NCBI GenBank assembly: GCA_026195895.1
Contig: JAPHRO010000020.1
Coordinates: 1-64,000, forward strand
Length of the DNA: 64,000 bases
Reading direction: 5' to 3'
DNA from: Gammaproteobacteria bacterium
Lineage (GTDB): Bacteria > Pseudomonadota > Gammaproteobacteria > SZUA-229
Positions 52,304 to 62,060 of the stretch are shown here, piece by piece. Made by a program: the position numbers and the translations under genes. Numbering within the stretch: position 1 is the first letter of the stretch; every line of letters starts with the position of its first letter. A model generated the notes under the pieces. The model did not search any database. It had not been told where the DNA came from and worked only from the letters and a program-made list of their open reading frames with translations.

Positions 52304-52660
52304 TTCAGTTTCCGCACAACACAAAGCATGATGTGTTGTTGCATGTGTAGCGTGATCGCCTAATTACGTTCTCCGTTCATGCAACGTGGAGAACGAAATC
52401 GCTTTAGCGGCAATCATGCGCTGCTAGGGTACGGTAGCTCCGGCTATCGTACCCGCTTTATTTTGAGCTACCCCAAAGTCCCTCATTGGCAATCAGTCCG
52501 ATGGGGGCTTCTTCGTTAACATCCCTCTGTTTTGTCCATTAATTAACCTGAAATGTTTAACTAGATCAAAGAAATATTAGTTAATAGTTATAATCTAATA
52601 AATATAGGGTGCAGCGCTAATTGTATCTATATGCAAGACAGTCAGCGGGGGGTGATGGTT
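52304..52660 (+). other. Intergenic region rich in inverted repeats
   Basis: It holds at least three stem-loops: ACAACACA/TGTGTTGT (52316-52339), CGTTCTCC/GGAGAACG (52367-52395, with GTT/AAC inside) and GGGTACGGTAGC/GCTATCGTACCC (52427-52454, followed by a T-rich run and so a possible terminator). Flanks of the second stem can extend it imperfectly to about 52349-52422. I see no gene. Confidence 0.5.
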
Positions 52661-52963
52661 ATGTGTTTCAAGATTCAGGATGGTAACGAGCTTGGCACGG
52701 TCAAATTGCTTATGACGATGAGTTTTAATTCAGTCGTGGAAGATGTATTTGGTATTGATCAGGACGATATAGAGCTGGACATGCATTTAGTTCGAGATCT
52801 GCATATGAACAGCAAAAAACAGCTGGAATTTTCCAATGCGATTGCCGATATGTTTGATGGGGTATCGGTCGATTTCAGTTCGGTTAAAACGCTGGATGAT
52901 GTGTTTGATATCGTGGTGGAGCAGGAATTTAGCCATATACCGGAAGAAGCTTTTTCAATGTAA
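52661..52963 (+). CDS. Acyl carrier-like protein with Ser at the carrier site
   Basis: I use the ATG at 52661 because GGGGGGTG precedes it and alignment with the paralogue at 49122 begins there (MCFK against MCIK). The 100-residue acidic protein shows DLHMNSKKQLEF, with Ser51 at the position of the phosphopantetheine serine in carrier proteins, and ends HIPEEAF as the paralogue ends HVPCEAF. Whether it is modified is unknown. It closes the sulfur-globule locus, convergent with metG. Confidence 0.7.
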   Translation: MCFKIQDGNELGTVKLLMTMSFNSVVEDVFGIDQDDIELDMHLVRDLHMNSKKQLEFSNAIADMFDGVSVDFSSVKTLDDVFDIVVEQEFSHIPEEAFSM

Positions 52964-53049
52964 GCAGGCGTTGGTCGAGCACATGATATGGCTGCAACTG
53001 ATTGGTCAGCAAAGTGATTTAATGGCTCAGTCAGTTGCAGGTATGGTGT

Positions 53050-55089
53050 TTATTTCACCTTCATACCGGGTTGTGCGCCCTCATCGGGATTCAGTATCCA
53101 TAAATCTTTTCCGCCCGGGCCGGCCGCCAGTACCATGCCTTCAGACAGGCCAAAACGCATTTTGCGTGGCTTCAGATTGGCCACCATCACCGTCAATTTT
53201 CCTACCAGCTCTTCCGGTGCATAGGCTGATTTGATGCCGGCAAATACCTTGCGCGTTTCGCCGCCGATATCCAGCGTGAGTTGCAGTAGCTTGTCGGCCT
53301 TTTCAACATGCTCTGCCTTGACGATTTTCGCGATACGCAAATCGACTTTGGCAAAATCATCGAATTCAATTTCATCGGCAATCGGGTCATCCGTCAGCGG
53401 GCCGGCCGGCGGTTTCTCAGTGACTGCTGCTTGCTCGGCCAGGTGCTGTTTCGTGGTTTCGATGATCCTGTCGATCGACTCCTGCTCAATTCGCGTCATC
53501 AACGGTTTGAACTTGTTGATGGATGCTGGGAAAGTTTTAAGGTCGTCCCAGATAAAATTCCTGTCCAGGCCGAACAATTCAGTGGCAGCTTTTTTGGTGG
53601 TTGCCGGTAATACGGGTGCTAACAATATCGACAGAAAATAAAAACCATGCAGCGTTCGTGAGCAAACCTCATGCAGCTCGTCATGTCTGGTTTCATCTTT
53701 AGCCAGTAACCAGGGTTTTTTCTCGTCAAAATACTGATTAATGTTATCAGCATTTTTCATGATATCTCTGATAGCCTTTGCGTACTCTCTATGTTCGTAG
53801 GATTCTGCAATTAGGAACTGAGCGCCGTTAACGCCATCCATATATTTTTTGTCATTCAGTGGCGATAATAATTTCCCCTGGAAGTGTTTGGTAATAAAAC
53901 CAGATGCCCGGCTCGCGATGTTGACATACTTGCCGACCAGATCCGAATTAACTCGTTGCTGAAAATCTTCCAGATTCAAATCAATATCATCGACACCGGA
54001 GGATAATTTAGCGGCGTAGTAATAACGCAAATATTCAGGATTCAGATTATCCAGATAGGTGCGCGCCATGATAAAGGTGCCGCGCGACTTGGACATTTTC
54101 TGGCCATCGACGGTCAGGAATCCGTGGCAAAAGACGGAGGACGGGGTTCTGAATCCGGCGCCGTGTAATACCGCGGGCCAGAATAAAGTATGGAAGCGCG
54201 CAATGTCCTTGCCGATAAAATGTACTAACTGGGTTTTGGAATCCGGCCCCCAGTAGTCATCGAATACCAGACCTTTTTTGTCACACAGGTTCTGGAAGCT
54301 GGCCATGTAACCCATGGGCGCGTCCATCCAGACATAAAAATATTTACCCGGCGCATCGGGGATTTCAAAACCCCAGTAGGGGGCATTGCGGGAAATATCC
54401 CAGTCCTGCAGGCCCTCTTCGAACCACTCTTTCTGTTTGTTGGCAATTTCAGCCTGGGTATGGCCGGCATCCAGCCATTGCTGCAGGAAGTCCTGGAAAT
54501 CAGCCAGCTTGAAGAAGAACTGTTCCGAGTCTTTTTCGATGGGAGTGGCACCTGAAACCGCTGACCTGGGATTTTTCAAATCAGTGGGCGCATAGGTGGC
54601 ACCGCAAACTTCGCAGTTGTCGCCATACTGATCGTCTGCACCACATTTTGGGCAGGTACCTTTGATAAACCGGTCCGGCAGAAACATTTCGGCTTCCGGG
54701 TCATAGGCCTGGCGCACAGTACGCACATCAATATGGCCATCCGCTTTCAACCGTTTGTATATGGTGTTGATAATTTCCCGATTTTCGTCGGAATGGGTGG
54801 TGTAATAATTATCAAAATCCACCAGAAAATCATCAAAGTCCTTGGTGTGCTCGGCATGCATCCGATCAATCAGCTGCTGAGCTTCGATGCCCTCCTGGCG
54901 TGCGCGCAGCATGATGGGTGTGCCATGAGCGTCGTCAGCGCAGACGTAATAGCATTCATGGCCGCGCATTTTCTGGAAGCGTACCCAGATATCGGTCTGG
55001 ATATATTCCACCAGATGTCCCAGATGAATCGGGCCATTGGCATAAGGCAGGGCGCTGGTTACCAGAATTTTTCGTGCGTCAGTGGTCAT
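53050..55089 (-). CDS. metG: Methionyl-tRNA synthetase
   Basis: The 679-residue enzyme charges tRNA-Met. The HIGH motif is HLGH in [13 protein letters not shown], the KMSKS motif is KMSKS in [12 protein letters not shown], and a zinc knuckle reads [18 protein letters not shown]. The C-terminal tRNA-binding domain ([32 protein letters not shown]) is present, so this is the long dimeric form. It stands divergent from no gene immediately; glgP lies upstream on the same strand. Confidence 0.96.
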   Translation of the reverse strand: MTTDARKILVTSALPYANGPIHLGHLVEYIQTDIWVRFQKMRGHECYYVCADDAHGTPIMLRARQEGIEAQQLIDRMHAEHTKDFDDFLVDFDNYYTTHSDENREIINTIYKRLKADGHIDVRTVRQAYDPEAEMFLPDRFIKGTCPKCGADDQYGDNCEVCGATYAPTDLKNPRSAVSGATPIEKDSEQFFFKLADFQDFLQQWLDAGHTQAEIANKQKEWFEEGLQDWDISRNAPYWGFEIPDAPGKYFYVWMDAPMGYMASFQNLCDKKGLVFDDYWGPDSKTQLVHFIGKDIARFHTLFWPAVLHGAGFRTPSSVFCHGFLTVDGQKMSKSRGTFIMARTYLDNLNPEYLRYYYAAKLSSGVDDIDLNLEDFQQRVNSDLVGKYVNIASRASGFITKHFQGKLLSPLNDKKYMDGVNGAQFLIAESYEHREYAKAIRDIMKNADNINQYFDEKKPWLLAKDETRHDELHEVCSRTLHGFYFLSILLAPVLPATTKKAATELFGLDRNFIWDDLKTFPASINKFKPLMTRIEQESIDRIIETTKQHLAEQAAVTEKPPAGPLTDDPIADEIEFDDFAKVDLRIAKIVKAEHVEKADKLLQLTLDIGGETRKVFAGIKSAYAPEELVGKLTVMVANLKPRKMRFGLSEGMVLAAGPGGKDLWILNPDEGAQPGMKVK

Positions 55090-55181
55090 GTTACTTCGGT
55101 ATAGGCTGTTTATTAGGGCGCATAAAGTAGCACTTTAGCTGGGGATTTTCATCTTTCTTTATTGCGGGCATGGATAATCAG

Positions 55182-55209
55182 GATGGCAAAACCCTAAAGT
55201 TTTGCCATC
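55182..55209 (-). terminator. Stem-loop after glgP
   Basis: GATGGCAAAAC and GTTTTGCCATC form a perfect 11-bp stem with a six-base loop just after the glgP stop (55221). No long U-tract follows on the minus strand, so it may stabilise or process the transcript instead of acting as a classic terminator. Confidence 0.55.
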
Positions 55210-55220
55210 GGTGATATCTC

Positions 55221-57743
55221 TTACTTATCTTTGGCTACGTAAGGGGTGATCTGTTTCAGCTTCCAGATATTCTGGTTGTATTCCAGCATAGTTCGATCGG
55301 TGGAGAACTTGCCACTGGCAGTCGTATTGAGAATGCTCATCCGCGTCCAGTTTTCCTGATTCTGATAAGCCTGGGCAATTTGTTGCTGAGCATCAACAAA
55401 ACTGCGGAAATCGGCGGCTGTGAGCCAGGGGTCATAAGGACTGCTGATGGAATCAATGATCGGGTCAAACAAGCCTGGCTCAAATTGATTAAAATGGCCG
55501 CTGCTCAATAACTGCATCACCGCTTGCAGGTCCTTATCGGCTGCAATGATGGCATCCGGGTGATAATTTTTACGCATCTCGGTAACTTCTGCGGCAGTCA
55601 GACCGAACAGGAAAAAATTGTCTTCCCCGACTTCTTCCAGAATTTCTATATTAGCGCCGTCCAGCGTGCCAATGGTAATGGCGCCATTCATCATAAATTT
55701 CATATTGCCGGTGCCAGAGGCTTCCTTGCCCGCCGTTGAAATCTGTTCCGACAGGTCCGCCCCCGGGCAGATGACTTCCATGGCGGAGACGCGATAATTG
55801 GGTAAAAACACCACTTTAAGCAGCTCGCCCACATCCGGATCAGTGTTTACCACGTCGGCCACATTGTTGACCAGTTTGATGATGAGTTTTGCCATGGCAT
55901 AACCGGGGGCTGCTTTGCCGCCAATCAGCACGCAGCGGTTGGTCCAGTTCTGCGTATCGCCCTGTTTGATGCGGTTATACAGATGGATTACATGCAGAAT
56001 ATTGAGTAGCTGGCGTTTGTATTCGTGAATACGTTTTACCTGGATATCGAACAGGGCACTGGTATCAAAATGAATGCCGCATTCTTTTTCGACCAGCTCG
56101 GCCAGACGCTGCTTGTTGGCGAGTTTTTCCATGCGCCAGTTTTTCTGGAAGGTTTTATCATCCGCGTAAGCAGTGAGTTTTTTTAGCTGGCCAAGATCGG
56201 TGATCCATTCCTTGCCGATATGCTGGTCAATCAGTTGGCTCATGCCTGGATTGCACATGGCTAACCAGCGCCGTTGCGTAACGCCATTGGTTTTGTTGTT
56301 GAACTTGTGGGGCCAGAGTTCATAGAATTCCCTGAACAAACCTTCGATCAGTAACTGTGAATGTAATGCCGCGACGCCATTGACGGAGAAGCTGCCGACG
56401 ATGGCCAGATTGGCCATGCGCACCATGGGGGTGTGGCCTTCTTCAATAATGGACAAATTGCGTAATTTATCACTGTCGCCAGGCCAGCGGCGGGATGCTT
56501 CAGTCAGAAAACGGGCATTGATTTCTTTAATTATTTCCAGTGGCCGTGGTAATAATTTCTGGAATAACTCCACCGGCCATTTTTCCAGTGCTTCCGGTAG
56601 CAGGGTGTGGTTGGTGTAGGCCATGGTGTGGCTGGTGATATGCCAGGCCTTATCCCAGCTCAGGTGATGCCTGTCGATCAGCAGGCGCATTAGCTCGGCC
56701 ACGGCAATACTGGGGTGGGTGTCGTTTAGCTGAAAACAGTGCTTATCGACAAATGTATCAAAATTATTACCTTCGAGTCTGAGCCAGCGGCGAATGGTGT
56801 CCTGCAGACTGGCCGAGGCGAGAAAATACTGCTGGCGCAGACGCAGTTCTTTACCGTTTTCGCTGGCATCATTTGGGTAAAGCACCATAGTGATGTGTTC
56901 GGCATTATTTTTTTCTGCGACGGCTTCCGAATAGTCACCCGCATTGAATTCTTCCAGATCGAATTCGTCGGTCGCAGTGGATTTCCACAGGCGCAGACTA
57001 TTAACGGTATCATTGTTGAAACCGGGCACCGGCGTGTCATAGGGAATGGCCAGTACGTCGTGGGTGGCTACCCAGCGTACCCGCAGAGTGCCATCGTCGT
57101 CACACCAGTGCTCGGTGTGGCCGCCGAACTGGATGCGCTGACTAAATTCCGGCCGCTCCAGTTCCCAGGGATTGCCATCACGCATCCAGTGATCAGGTTC
57201 TTCCGTCTGGTGTCCATTGTGGATTTTCTGGCGGAACATGCCGTAGTCATAACGCAAACCATAGCCCAGTACGGGCAGTTGCAGGGTGGCACAGCTATCG
57301 ACGAAGCAGGCTGCCAGTCGGCCGAGACCGCCATTGCCCAGACCAGCATCGTGTTCGGCATCGACCAGCTCTTCCAGCTCAATGCCATAGTCGAACAGCA
57401 TTTTGCTGACCTCATCGGTGATATCCAGATTAAGCATGGCATTACTCAGGGAGCGTCCGATGAGAAATTCCAGCGACAGATAGCAGGTACGACGGGCATG
57501 TTGTTGCTCGTAAGCACGACGCGTATTTTTCCAGCGCTCCATCAGGCGATCCCGGATGGTATAGGCGAGCGCTTCATATAGATAGTGATTGGTGCAATGC
57601 TCGCTGTCCCTGCCCAGGGTGCGGCTGAAATAGCGCTGAAAATCTTCAGCGATAGCCTGTTTAGCCATGGATATGGGGGGGAGTTCCATTAATTCGGGGT
57701 GGGGGATAATGGTGTTGGATCTATCAGTTACTGGCTCTTTCAT
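55221..57743 (-). CDS. glgP: Glycogen phosphorylase
   Basis: This 840-residue enzyme releases glucose 1-phosphate from glycogen or maltodextrin. EASGTGNMKFMMNGAITIGT holds the lysine that carries pyridoxal phosphate; GNGGLGRLAACFVDS, FQLNDTHPSIAVAELMR and VKRIHEYKRQLLN are also typical. Length is normal. It is transcribed alone, with about 370 bases of upstream sequence shared with mrp. No other glycogen gene is in the window. Confidence 0.95.
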   Translation of the reverse strand: MKEPVTDRSNTIIPHPELMELPPISMAKQAIAEDFQRYFSRTLGRDSEHCTNHYLYEALAYTIRDRLMERWKNTRRAYEQQHARRTCYLSLEFLIGRSLSNAMLNLDITDEVSKMLFDYGIELEELVDAEHDAGLGNGGLGRLAACFVDSCATLQLPVLGYGLRYDYGMFRQKIHNGHQTEEPDHWMRDGNPWELERPEFSQRIQFGGHTEHWCDDDGTLRVRWVATHDVLAIPYDTPVPGFNNDTVNSLRLWKSTATDEFDLEEFNAGDYSEAVAEKNNAEHITMVLYPNDASENGKELRLRQQYFLASASLQDTIRRWLRLEGNNFDTFVDKHCFQLNDTHPSIAVAELMRLLIDRHHLSWDKAWHITSHTMAYTNHTLLPEALEKWPVELFQKLLPRPLEIIKEINARFLTEASRRWPGDSDKLRNLSIIEEGHTPMVRMANLAIVGSFSVNGVAALHSQLLIEGLFREFYELWPHKFNNKTNGVTQRRWLAMCNPGMSQLIDQHIGKEWITDLGQLKKLTAYADDKTFQKNWRMEKLANKQRLAELVEKECGIHFDTSALFDIQVKRIHEYKRQLLNILHVIHLYNRIKQGDTQNWTNRCVLIGGKAAPGYAMAKLIIKLVNNVADVVNTDPDVGELLKVVFLPNYRVSAMEVICPGADLSEQISTAGKEASGTGNMKFMMNGAITIGTLDGANIEILEEVGEDNFFLFGLTAAEVTEMRKNYHPDAIIAADKDLQAVMQLLSSGHFNQFEPGLFDPIIDSISSPYDPWLTAADFRSFVDAQQQIAQAYQNQENWTRMSILNTTASGKFSTDRTMLEYNQNIWKLKQITPYVAKDK

Positions 57744-58114
57744 GGTTGTGGCATCACGTCTGGTGTTGATCTACAGGTTCAATAAGCTTTTTTCTGGGCC
57801 AGACTGAAAACTGTATTCATGTTAAAAAATATCAGTCTCAGTCTGGGTGGTTAAATATTGCGCAGAACTTATACATGTGTGGCTGAACAATCTCGGAATA
57901 TTAATTCATCGTAAGTTAAGTTACTCGGATTTTTTAGTTGAATCCCTTGAAAATGGGCAATCAGCCCCAAATTAGCCCTCTCTAATGAATATTTGGCCTC
58001 TATACCAACAATGGTAGGGTTAATTCCAGCCCCGGCTGGTGTAGAATGCGCCATCCTTTAAGTGAGGCCCCCTGCGATGCTGAGGCCTCAGAACTCAGTT
58101 TTGGAGTTAGCAAT
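57744..58114. other. Divergent promoter region between glgP and mrp
   Basis: No convincing gene is seen in these 371 bases. CCAGACTGA (57799-57807) and TCAGTCTGG (57838-57846) form an inverted repeat in the glgP leader, and CCAGCC/GGCTGG lies at about 58027-58040. TAGAAT at 58043-58048 is a possible -10 element for mrp, and GAGGCC/GGCCTC (about 58061-58088) a leader hairpin. Confidence 0.5.
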
Positions 58115-59203
58115 ATGAGCGTTTCACAGCAACAGGTTGAAGATGCAATCCGCAAGTACATTGATCCTTATATGGAAAAGGATTTGATGGCAGGTAATGC
58201 TATTCGCGATATCGAAGTGAATGGTGATCAGGTTTCTTTCAAAGTGGTACTGGGTTTCCCGGCGACTGGTCATTACGACAAAGTGACTGAAGAGCTGAAA
58301 AAACAGGTTGAAGCGCTGGATGGTGTTAGCACGGCCAATATCGAAATCAGCTCAAATATTATTGCGCATTCGGTCCAGTCCAGCCTGAAACCGATGGAAA
58401 ACATCAAGAACATTATTGCGGTTGCTTCCGGCAAGGGCGGCGTGGGTAAATCGACTACCGCAGTTAACCTGGCGTTAGCCCTGAAGGAAGAAGGCGCCAG
58501 TGTGGGTATTCTGGACGCGGATATCTACGGCCCCAGTATTCCTCGCATGCTCGGCATTCATTCCAAACCGGAATCGGCCGATGGCAAGTCTCTGGAGCCG
58601 ATGGAAGGTCATGGTCTGCAGGCCATGTCGATTGGTTTCATGATTGATGATGAAACACCGATGATCTGGCGTGGCCCAATGGTGACTCAGGCGCTGGAGC
58701 AGTTGCTGACGGATACTAACTGGAAAGATCTGGATTACCTGGTGATCGATCTACCACCGGGTACCGGTGATGTACAGTTGACTTTGGCGCAGAAAGTACC
58801 GGTGAGCGGTGCTGTTATCGTGACCACTCCACAGGACATTGCGCTGCTGGATGCGCGTAAAGGTCTGAAGATGTTCGAAAAAGTTGAAGTGCCTGTACTG
58901 GGTATTATCGAGAACATGAGCGTCCATATCTGTTCGGAATGTGGTCATGCGGAACCCATCTTTGGTCAGGGCGGTGGTGAGAAGATGTCAGAAGATTATG
59001 ATGTCGATTTCCTCGGTGCATTGCCACTGGATATGAAAATCCGTACCGATGGCGACGAGGGTACGCCGTCAGTTTCCGATGATCCAAATGGCACCGTGGG
59101 TATGATTTATCGTGAAATCGCACGCCGTACTTCAGCTAAACTGGCACTGCAGGCGAAAGACTACAGCGCCAAGTTCCCGAATATTGTTATTCAGAACAAC
59201 TAA
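58115..59203 (+). CDS. apbC: Iron-sulfur cluster carrier ATPase Mrp/ApbC
   Basis: I start at 58115 (MSVSQQQVEDAIRKYID), where GGAG precedes the ATG; the longer frame back to 58046 lacks support. The 362-residue protein has an N-terminal MIP18-like domain (about 1-85) and a deviant Walker A ATPase, SGKGGVGKSTTAVNLALAL, with DLPPGTGDVQLTL. The CxxC in HICSECGHAEP binds a bridging Fe-S cluster in the dimer. It carries Fe-S clusters to apo-proteins. The metG-mrp-dcd neighbourhood is common in gammaproteobacteria. Confidence 0.93.
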   Translation: MSVSQQQVEDAIRKYIDPYMEKDLMAGNAIRDIEVNGDQVSFKVVLGFPATGHYDKVTEELKKQVEALDGVSTANIEISSNIIAHSVQSSLKPMENIKNIIAVASGKGGVGKSTTAVNLALALKEEGASVGILDADIYGPSIPRMLGIHSKPESADGKSLEPMEGHGLQAMSIGFMIDDETPMIWRGPMVTQALEQLLTDTNWKDLDYLVIDLPPGTGDVQLTLAQKVPVSGAVIVTTPQDIALLDARKGLKMFEKVEVPVLGIIENMSVHICSECGHAEPIFGQGGGEKMSEDYDVDFLGALPLDMKIRTDGDEGTPSVSDDPNGTVGMIYREIARRTSAKLALQAKDYSAKFPNIVIQNN

Positions 59204-59253
59204 TTGCTGCTGAGCGGTGGGCAGTGCTCACCCAATCTGATCGTGCTAGAATG

Positions 59254-59283
59254 CCGCCACAAAATTGTGGCGGTTTTCGTTTT
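59254..59283 (+). terminator. Terminator between apbC and dcd
   Basis: CCGCCACAA pairs with TTGTGGCGG over a two-base loop and is followed by TTTTCGTTTT. A TAGAAT element directly before it (59247-59252) may be the dcd promoter, so dcd could be transcribed separately. Confidence 0.75.
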
Positions 59284-59297
59284 AGGGCTAAAAATAT

Positions 59298-59867
59298 ATG
59301 AGCATCAAAGCAGACAAGTGGATTCGTCGGATGGCGGAAAATGAGGGTATGATCGAACCGTTTGAGCCCGGTCAGATCCGTACCAATGGTAACGGGGAAC
59401 GACTGATTTCCTACGGTACATCGAGTTATGGTTATGACGTACGCTGCGCGGATCATTTCAAGATTTTTACCAATATCAATTCTGCCGTGGTTGATCCGAA
59501 AGATTTTTCAGAACACAGTTTTGTGGATTTCACGGGTGACGTCTGCATTATTCCACCTAATTCATTTGCACTCGCGCACACCGTTGAATATTTCCGCATC
59601 CCACGCAATGTGTTGACCGTGTGTCTGGGTAAATCGACTTATGCGCGCTGCGGTATTATCGTCAATGTCACCCCGCTGGAACCGGAATGGGAAGGCCACG
59701 TTACCCTGGAATTTTCCAACACCACGCCATTGCCTGCTAAAATTTATGCCAACGAAGGCGTGGCGCAGATGCTGTTTTTTGAGTCCGATGAAATTTGTGA
59801 AACGTCTTATGGCGACCGTGCCGGCAAGTATCAGGGGCAAACCGGTGTTACTTTGCCCAAGACCTGA
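59298..59867 (+). CDS. dcd: dCTP deaminase
   Basis: This 189-residue enzyme turns dCTP into dUTP for thymidylate synthesis. [38 protein letters not shown] (in parts) with the catalytic Glu, and the C-terminal [17 protein letters not shown] that closes over the substrate are all present. Length is typical of the trimeric proteobacterial enzyme. The gene follows apbC by about 95 bases across a terminator. Confidence 0.96.
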   Translation: MSIKADKWIRRMAENEGMIEPFEPGQIRTNGNGERLISYGTSSYGYDVRCADHFKIFTNINSAVVDPKDFSEHSFVDFTGDVCIIPPNSFALAHTVEYFRIPRNVLTVCLGKSTYARCGIIVNVTPLEPEWEGHVTLEFSNTTPLPAKIYANEGVAQMLFFESDEICETSYGDRAGKYQGQTGVTLPKT

Positions 59868-59936
59868 TCTGTGAGCCCGGGCCCTGGACTAGTGGCTCGG
59901 GTATACATAGTATCGAAGTAAAAGCAGGCCACTATT

Positions 59937-60785
59937 TTGATCAGTTTAGAACGACTCGTTGATAGCAGCAGCAAACTGGGAACCCTCCCTGCCATCGTGT
60001 ATCGCGTATTCGATGCAATGGATGACCCCAACTCTACCGCAACCCAGATTGGCCGAATTATTAATGATGATCCGGCTTTGACCGCCCGCCTGCTCAAGCT
60101 GGTGAATAGTCCCTTTTATGGTTTTACCTCCAAAGTCGATACGGTTTATCGTGCCATTGCCCTGATCGGGCATCGCGAGCTGCGCAGTGTGGTGCTGGCC
60201 GCTTCTGCGGTAAAAGTATTTGATGGTATACCGGCGGAGCTGGTGAACATGCCGGTATTCTGGAAACGGAGTTTGTATACGGCCGTGGTGGCGCGGGTGC
60301 TGGCGGCATTTCGTCGGGAAAAAGAAATCGAGCGTTATTTTATTGCCGGCCTGTTACACGACATCGGTTCACTGTTGCTGTATGTACAGTTACCAGACGA
60401 AATGACCCGCGCTCTGTCAATCCAGCAGGCGGAATCGATACCATTGTGGGCAGCGGAAAAAAAAGAACTGGGATATGATCATGCTCAGGTCGGCGGCGCC
60501 TTGCTGAAAAAATGGAGCCTGCCGCCGATGCTGTGTCAATCGGTGCGCTTCCATCTGCATCCAGAAAAATCCCCAGAAGTGAGTCGAGATTCAGCTAGCT
60601 TGATACACCTGGCCTGGCAAATCATGAACCACTATATTGATGTCGACGAATCGTTGGAGCTTGACAATTTAATTCCAGAATCCGTCTGGCAGGTTGCTGG
60701 TTTGAAGTCCGACATATTGCCAAAGGTGCTGGACAAGGCTGGCCAGCAATACCTGGCGTCAAAAGATGTGCTTCTCGCGCAATGA
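59937..60785 (+). CDS. HDOD domain signalling protein
   Basis: The start is TTG at 59937, needed to include the N-terminal helix (LVDSSSKLGTLPAIVYRVFDAM); the next ATG would cut the domain. The 282-residue protein is one HDOD domain: PALTARLLKLVNSPFYGF, IGHRELRSVVLAASAVKVFDG and an HD-like FIAGLLHDIGSLLLY that lacks some phosphodiesterase ligands. HDOD proteins act in signalling, often with c-di-GMP pathways. The 3' end overlaps the convergent HAD gene by 27 bases. Confidence 0.85.
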   Translation: MISLERLVDSSSKLGTLPAIVYRVFDAMDDPNSTATQIGRIINDDPALTARLLKLVNSPFYGFTSKVDTVYRAIALIGHRELRSVVLAASAVKVFDGIPAELVNMPVFWKRSLYTAVVARVLAAFRREKEIERYFIAGLLHDIGSLLLYVQLPDEMTRALSIQQAESIPLWAAEKKELGYDHAQVGGALLKKWSLPPMLCQSVRFHLHPEKSPEVSRDSASLIHLAWQIMNHYIDVDESLELDNLIPESVWQVAGLKSDILPKVLDKAGQQYLASKDVLLAQ

Positions 60786-61427
60786 AATAATCGGCCAGTT
60801 TTGTGCTCGGGCAAATTCTGTAAGTTGATCATCCGGATCCACTGCCACCGGATTGTCGACCAGTTTGAGTAGCGGCAGGTCGTTGTGGGAATCACTATAA
60901 AACCAGCTATCGGCTAAATTATAATCCTGTTTTGCCAGCCATTCGTTTAGGCGGATCACCTTGCCATTCTGAAAACAGGGGGTACCGGCAACCTGGCCGG
61001 TATATTTTCCATTAATGAATTCCGGTTCTGTGGCCAGCAAATGCTTGATACCAAAAGCTTTGACGATAGGCGCAGTGACAAAGCTGTTGGTGGCTGTTAT
61101 GACCACCGGGGTGTCGCCGCTGGCTTTATGCTTAGCAATCAGTTCGAATGAAGCAGGGCTCATTAGTGGGCGGATTTTTTCTTCCAGGAACTGCTGCTGC
61201 AAAGACTTCAGTGTGGCCGCATCATTTTCCGCCAGCGCTTTCAGCGAAAAGGCCAGAAATTCGTAAATATCCAGCGTGCCCTGTTTGTACTCATCGTAAA
61301 AGCGCTGGTTTTCCTGTTCGTAGAAGTCCCTGTCGACTATGCCCTGTTCGGCGAGAAAGACACCCCACAGGTAATCACTGTCGCCAGACAGTAAGGTGTT
61401 GTCGAGATCAAACAAAGCCAGCGCCAT
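60759..61427 (-). CDS. HAD-IB family phosphatase
   Basis: I start at the ATG at 61427 (MALALFDLDNTLL), five bases after GGGGA. The 222-residue hydrolase has motif I FDLDNTL, the Thr motif VVITATNSFVTAPI, and the DSHNDLPLL metal site of the HAD-IB (SerB-like) subfamily. SDYLWGVFLAEQGIVD and FYDEYKQGTLDIYEFL form the cap typical of the CicA-like group. The substrate is probably a small phosphoester. It converges with the HDOD gene and faces rppH from behind. Confidence 0.85.
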   Translation of the reverse strand: MALALFDLDNTLLSGDSDYLWGVFLAEQGIVDRDFYEQENQRFYDEYKQGTLDIYEFLAFSLKALAENDAATLKSLQQQFLEEKIRPLMSPASFELIAKHKASGDTPVVITATNSFVTAPIVKAFGIKHLLATEPEFINGKYTGQVAGTPCFQNGKVIRLNEWLAKQDYNLADSWFYSDSHNDLPLLKLVDNPVAVDPDDQLTEFARAQNWPIISLREKHIF

Positions 61428-61576
61428 AATATTCCCCATAAGTAGATCTAAGGTTCAAACTAAAGGCTATAAATAGCGTCTATAGTTAAAATGCGGTGGC
61501 TATTGTACCCAATCAGACATTGCGAAGTGAGCTGATTTTTGGAAGAATCAGTTGTATAACGATTAAGGTGTTCTAA

Positions 61577-62059
61577 GTGATTGATTCTGACGGATATAGG
61601 CCGAATGTTGGCATAATTCTGAGTAACCCGGAGGGTAAGGTTTTCTGGGCGCGCCGTTATGGCCAGGATGCATGGCAATTTCCCCAGGGCGGAATTCGTC
61701 ATCATGAAACACCTGATGAGGCCATGTATCGGGAACTGCTCGAAGAAACGGGGCTGTTACCCGAGCACGTAAAAGTGGTTGGCAAGACCCGTAACTGGCT
61801 GCGTTATCGTTTGCCCAAACGTATGATTCGGAAAAATTCCAGTCCTGTGTGTATTGGCCAGAAGCAGATCTGGTTTGTGCTGAAGCTCGTTGGTTCCGAG
61901 AAAAACTTTAATCTCAGTACCATGGATAAGCCGGAATTCGACCACTGGGCCTGGGTGGATTACTGGCATCCCATGTCGGAAGTAGTGTTTTTTAAACGCG
62001 ATGTTTACAAGAAGGCCCTGTCTGAACTCGAGCCTTTGCTATTTTCAAAGGTCGGCTAA
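61577..62059 (+). CDS. rppH: RNA pyrophosphohydrolase
   Basis: The start codon is GTG. The 160-residue Nudix enzyme removes pyrophosphate from mRNA 5' ends and so triggers decay. [13 protein letters not shown] opens the protein and the Nudix box reads [22 protein letters not shown] (in parts), a full G-x5-E-x7-RE-x2-EE-x-G match. [12 protein letters not shown] and [11 protein letters not shown] are RppH-specific. It stands alone between the HAD gene and convergent hemJ. Confidence 0.94.
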   Translation: MIDSDGYRPNVGIILSNPEGKVFWARRYGQDAWQFPQGGIRHHETPDEAMYRELLEETGLLPEHVKVVGKTRNWLRYRLPKRMIRKNSSPVCIGQKQIWFVLKLVGSEKNFNLSTMDKPEFDHWAWVDYWHPMSEVVFFKRDVYKKALSELEPLLFSKVG

Positions 62060-62060
62060 T

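Noticed and set aside
57869-58054. 61-codon minus-strand frame in the glgP-mrp gap
   Set aside because: It overlaps the probable mrp promoter and leader; there is no ribosome site or recognisable sequence.
58046-58114. 23-codon extension of apbC
   Set aside because: It would start inside the likely promoter (TAGAAT) and leader hairpin. The ATG at 58115 has a GGAG site and starts the conserved domain.
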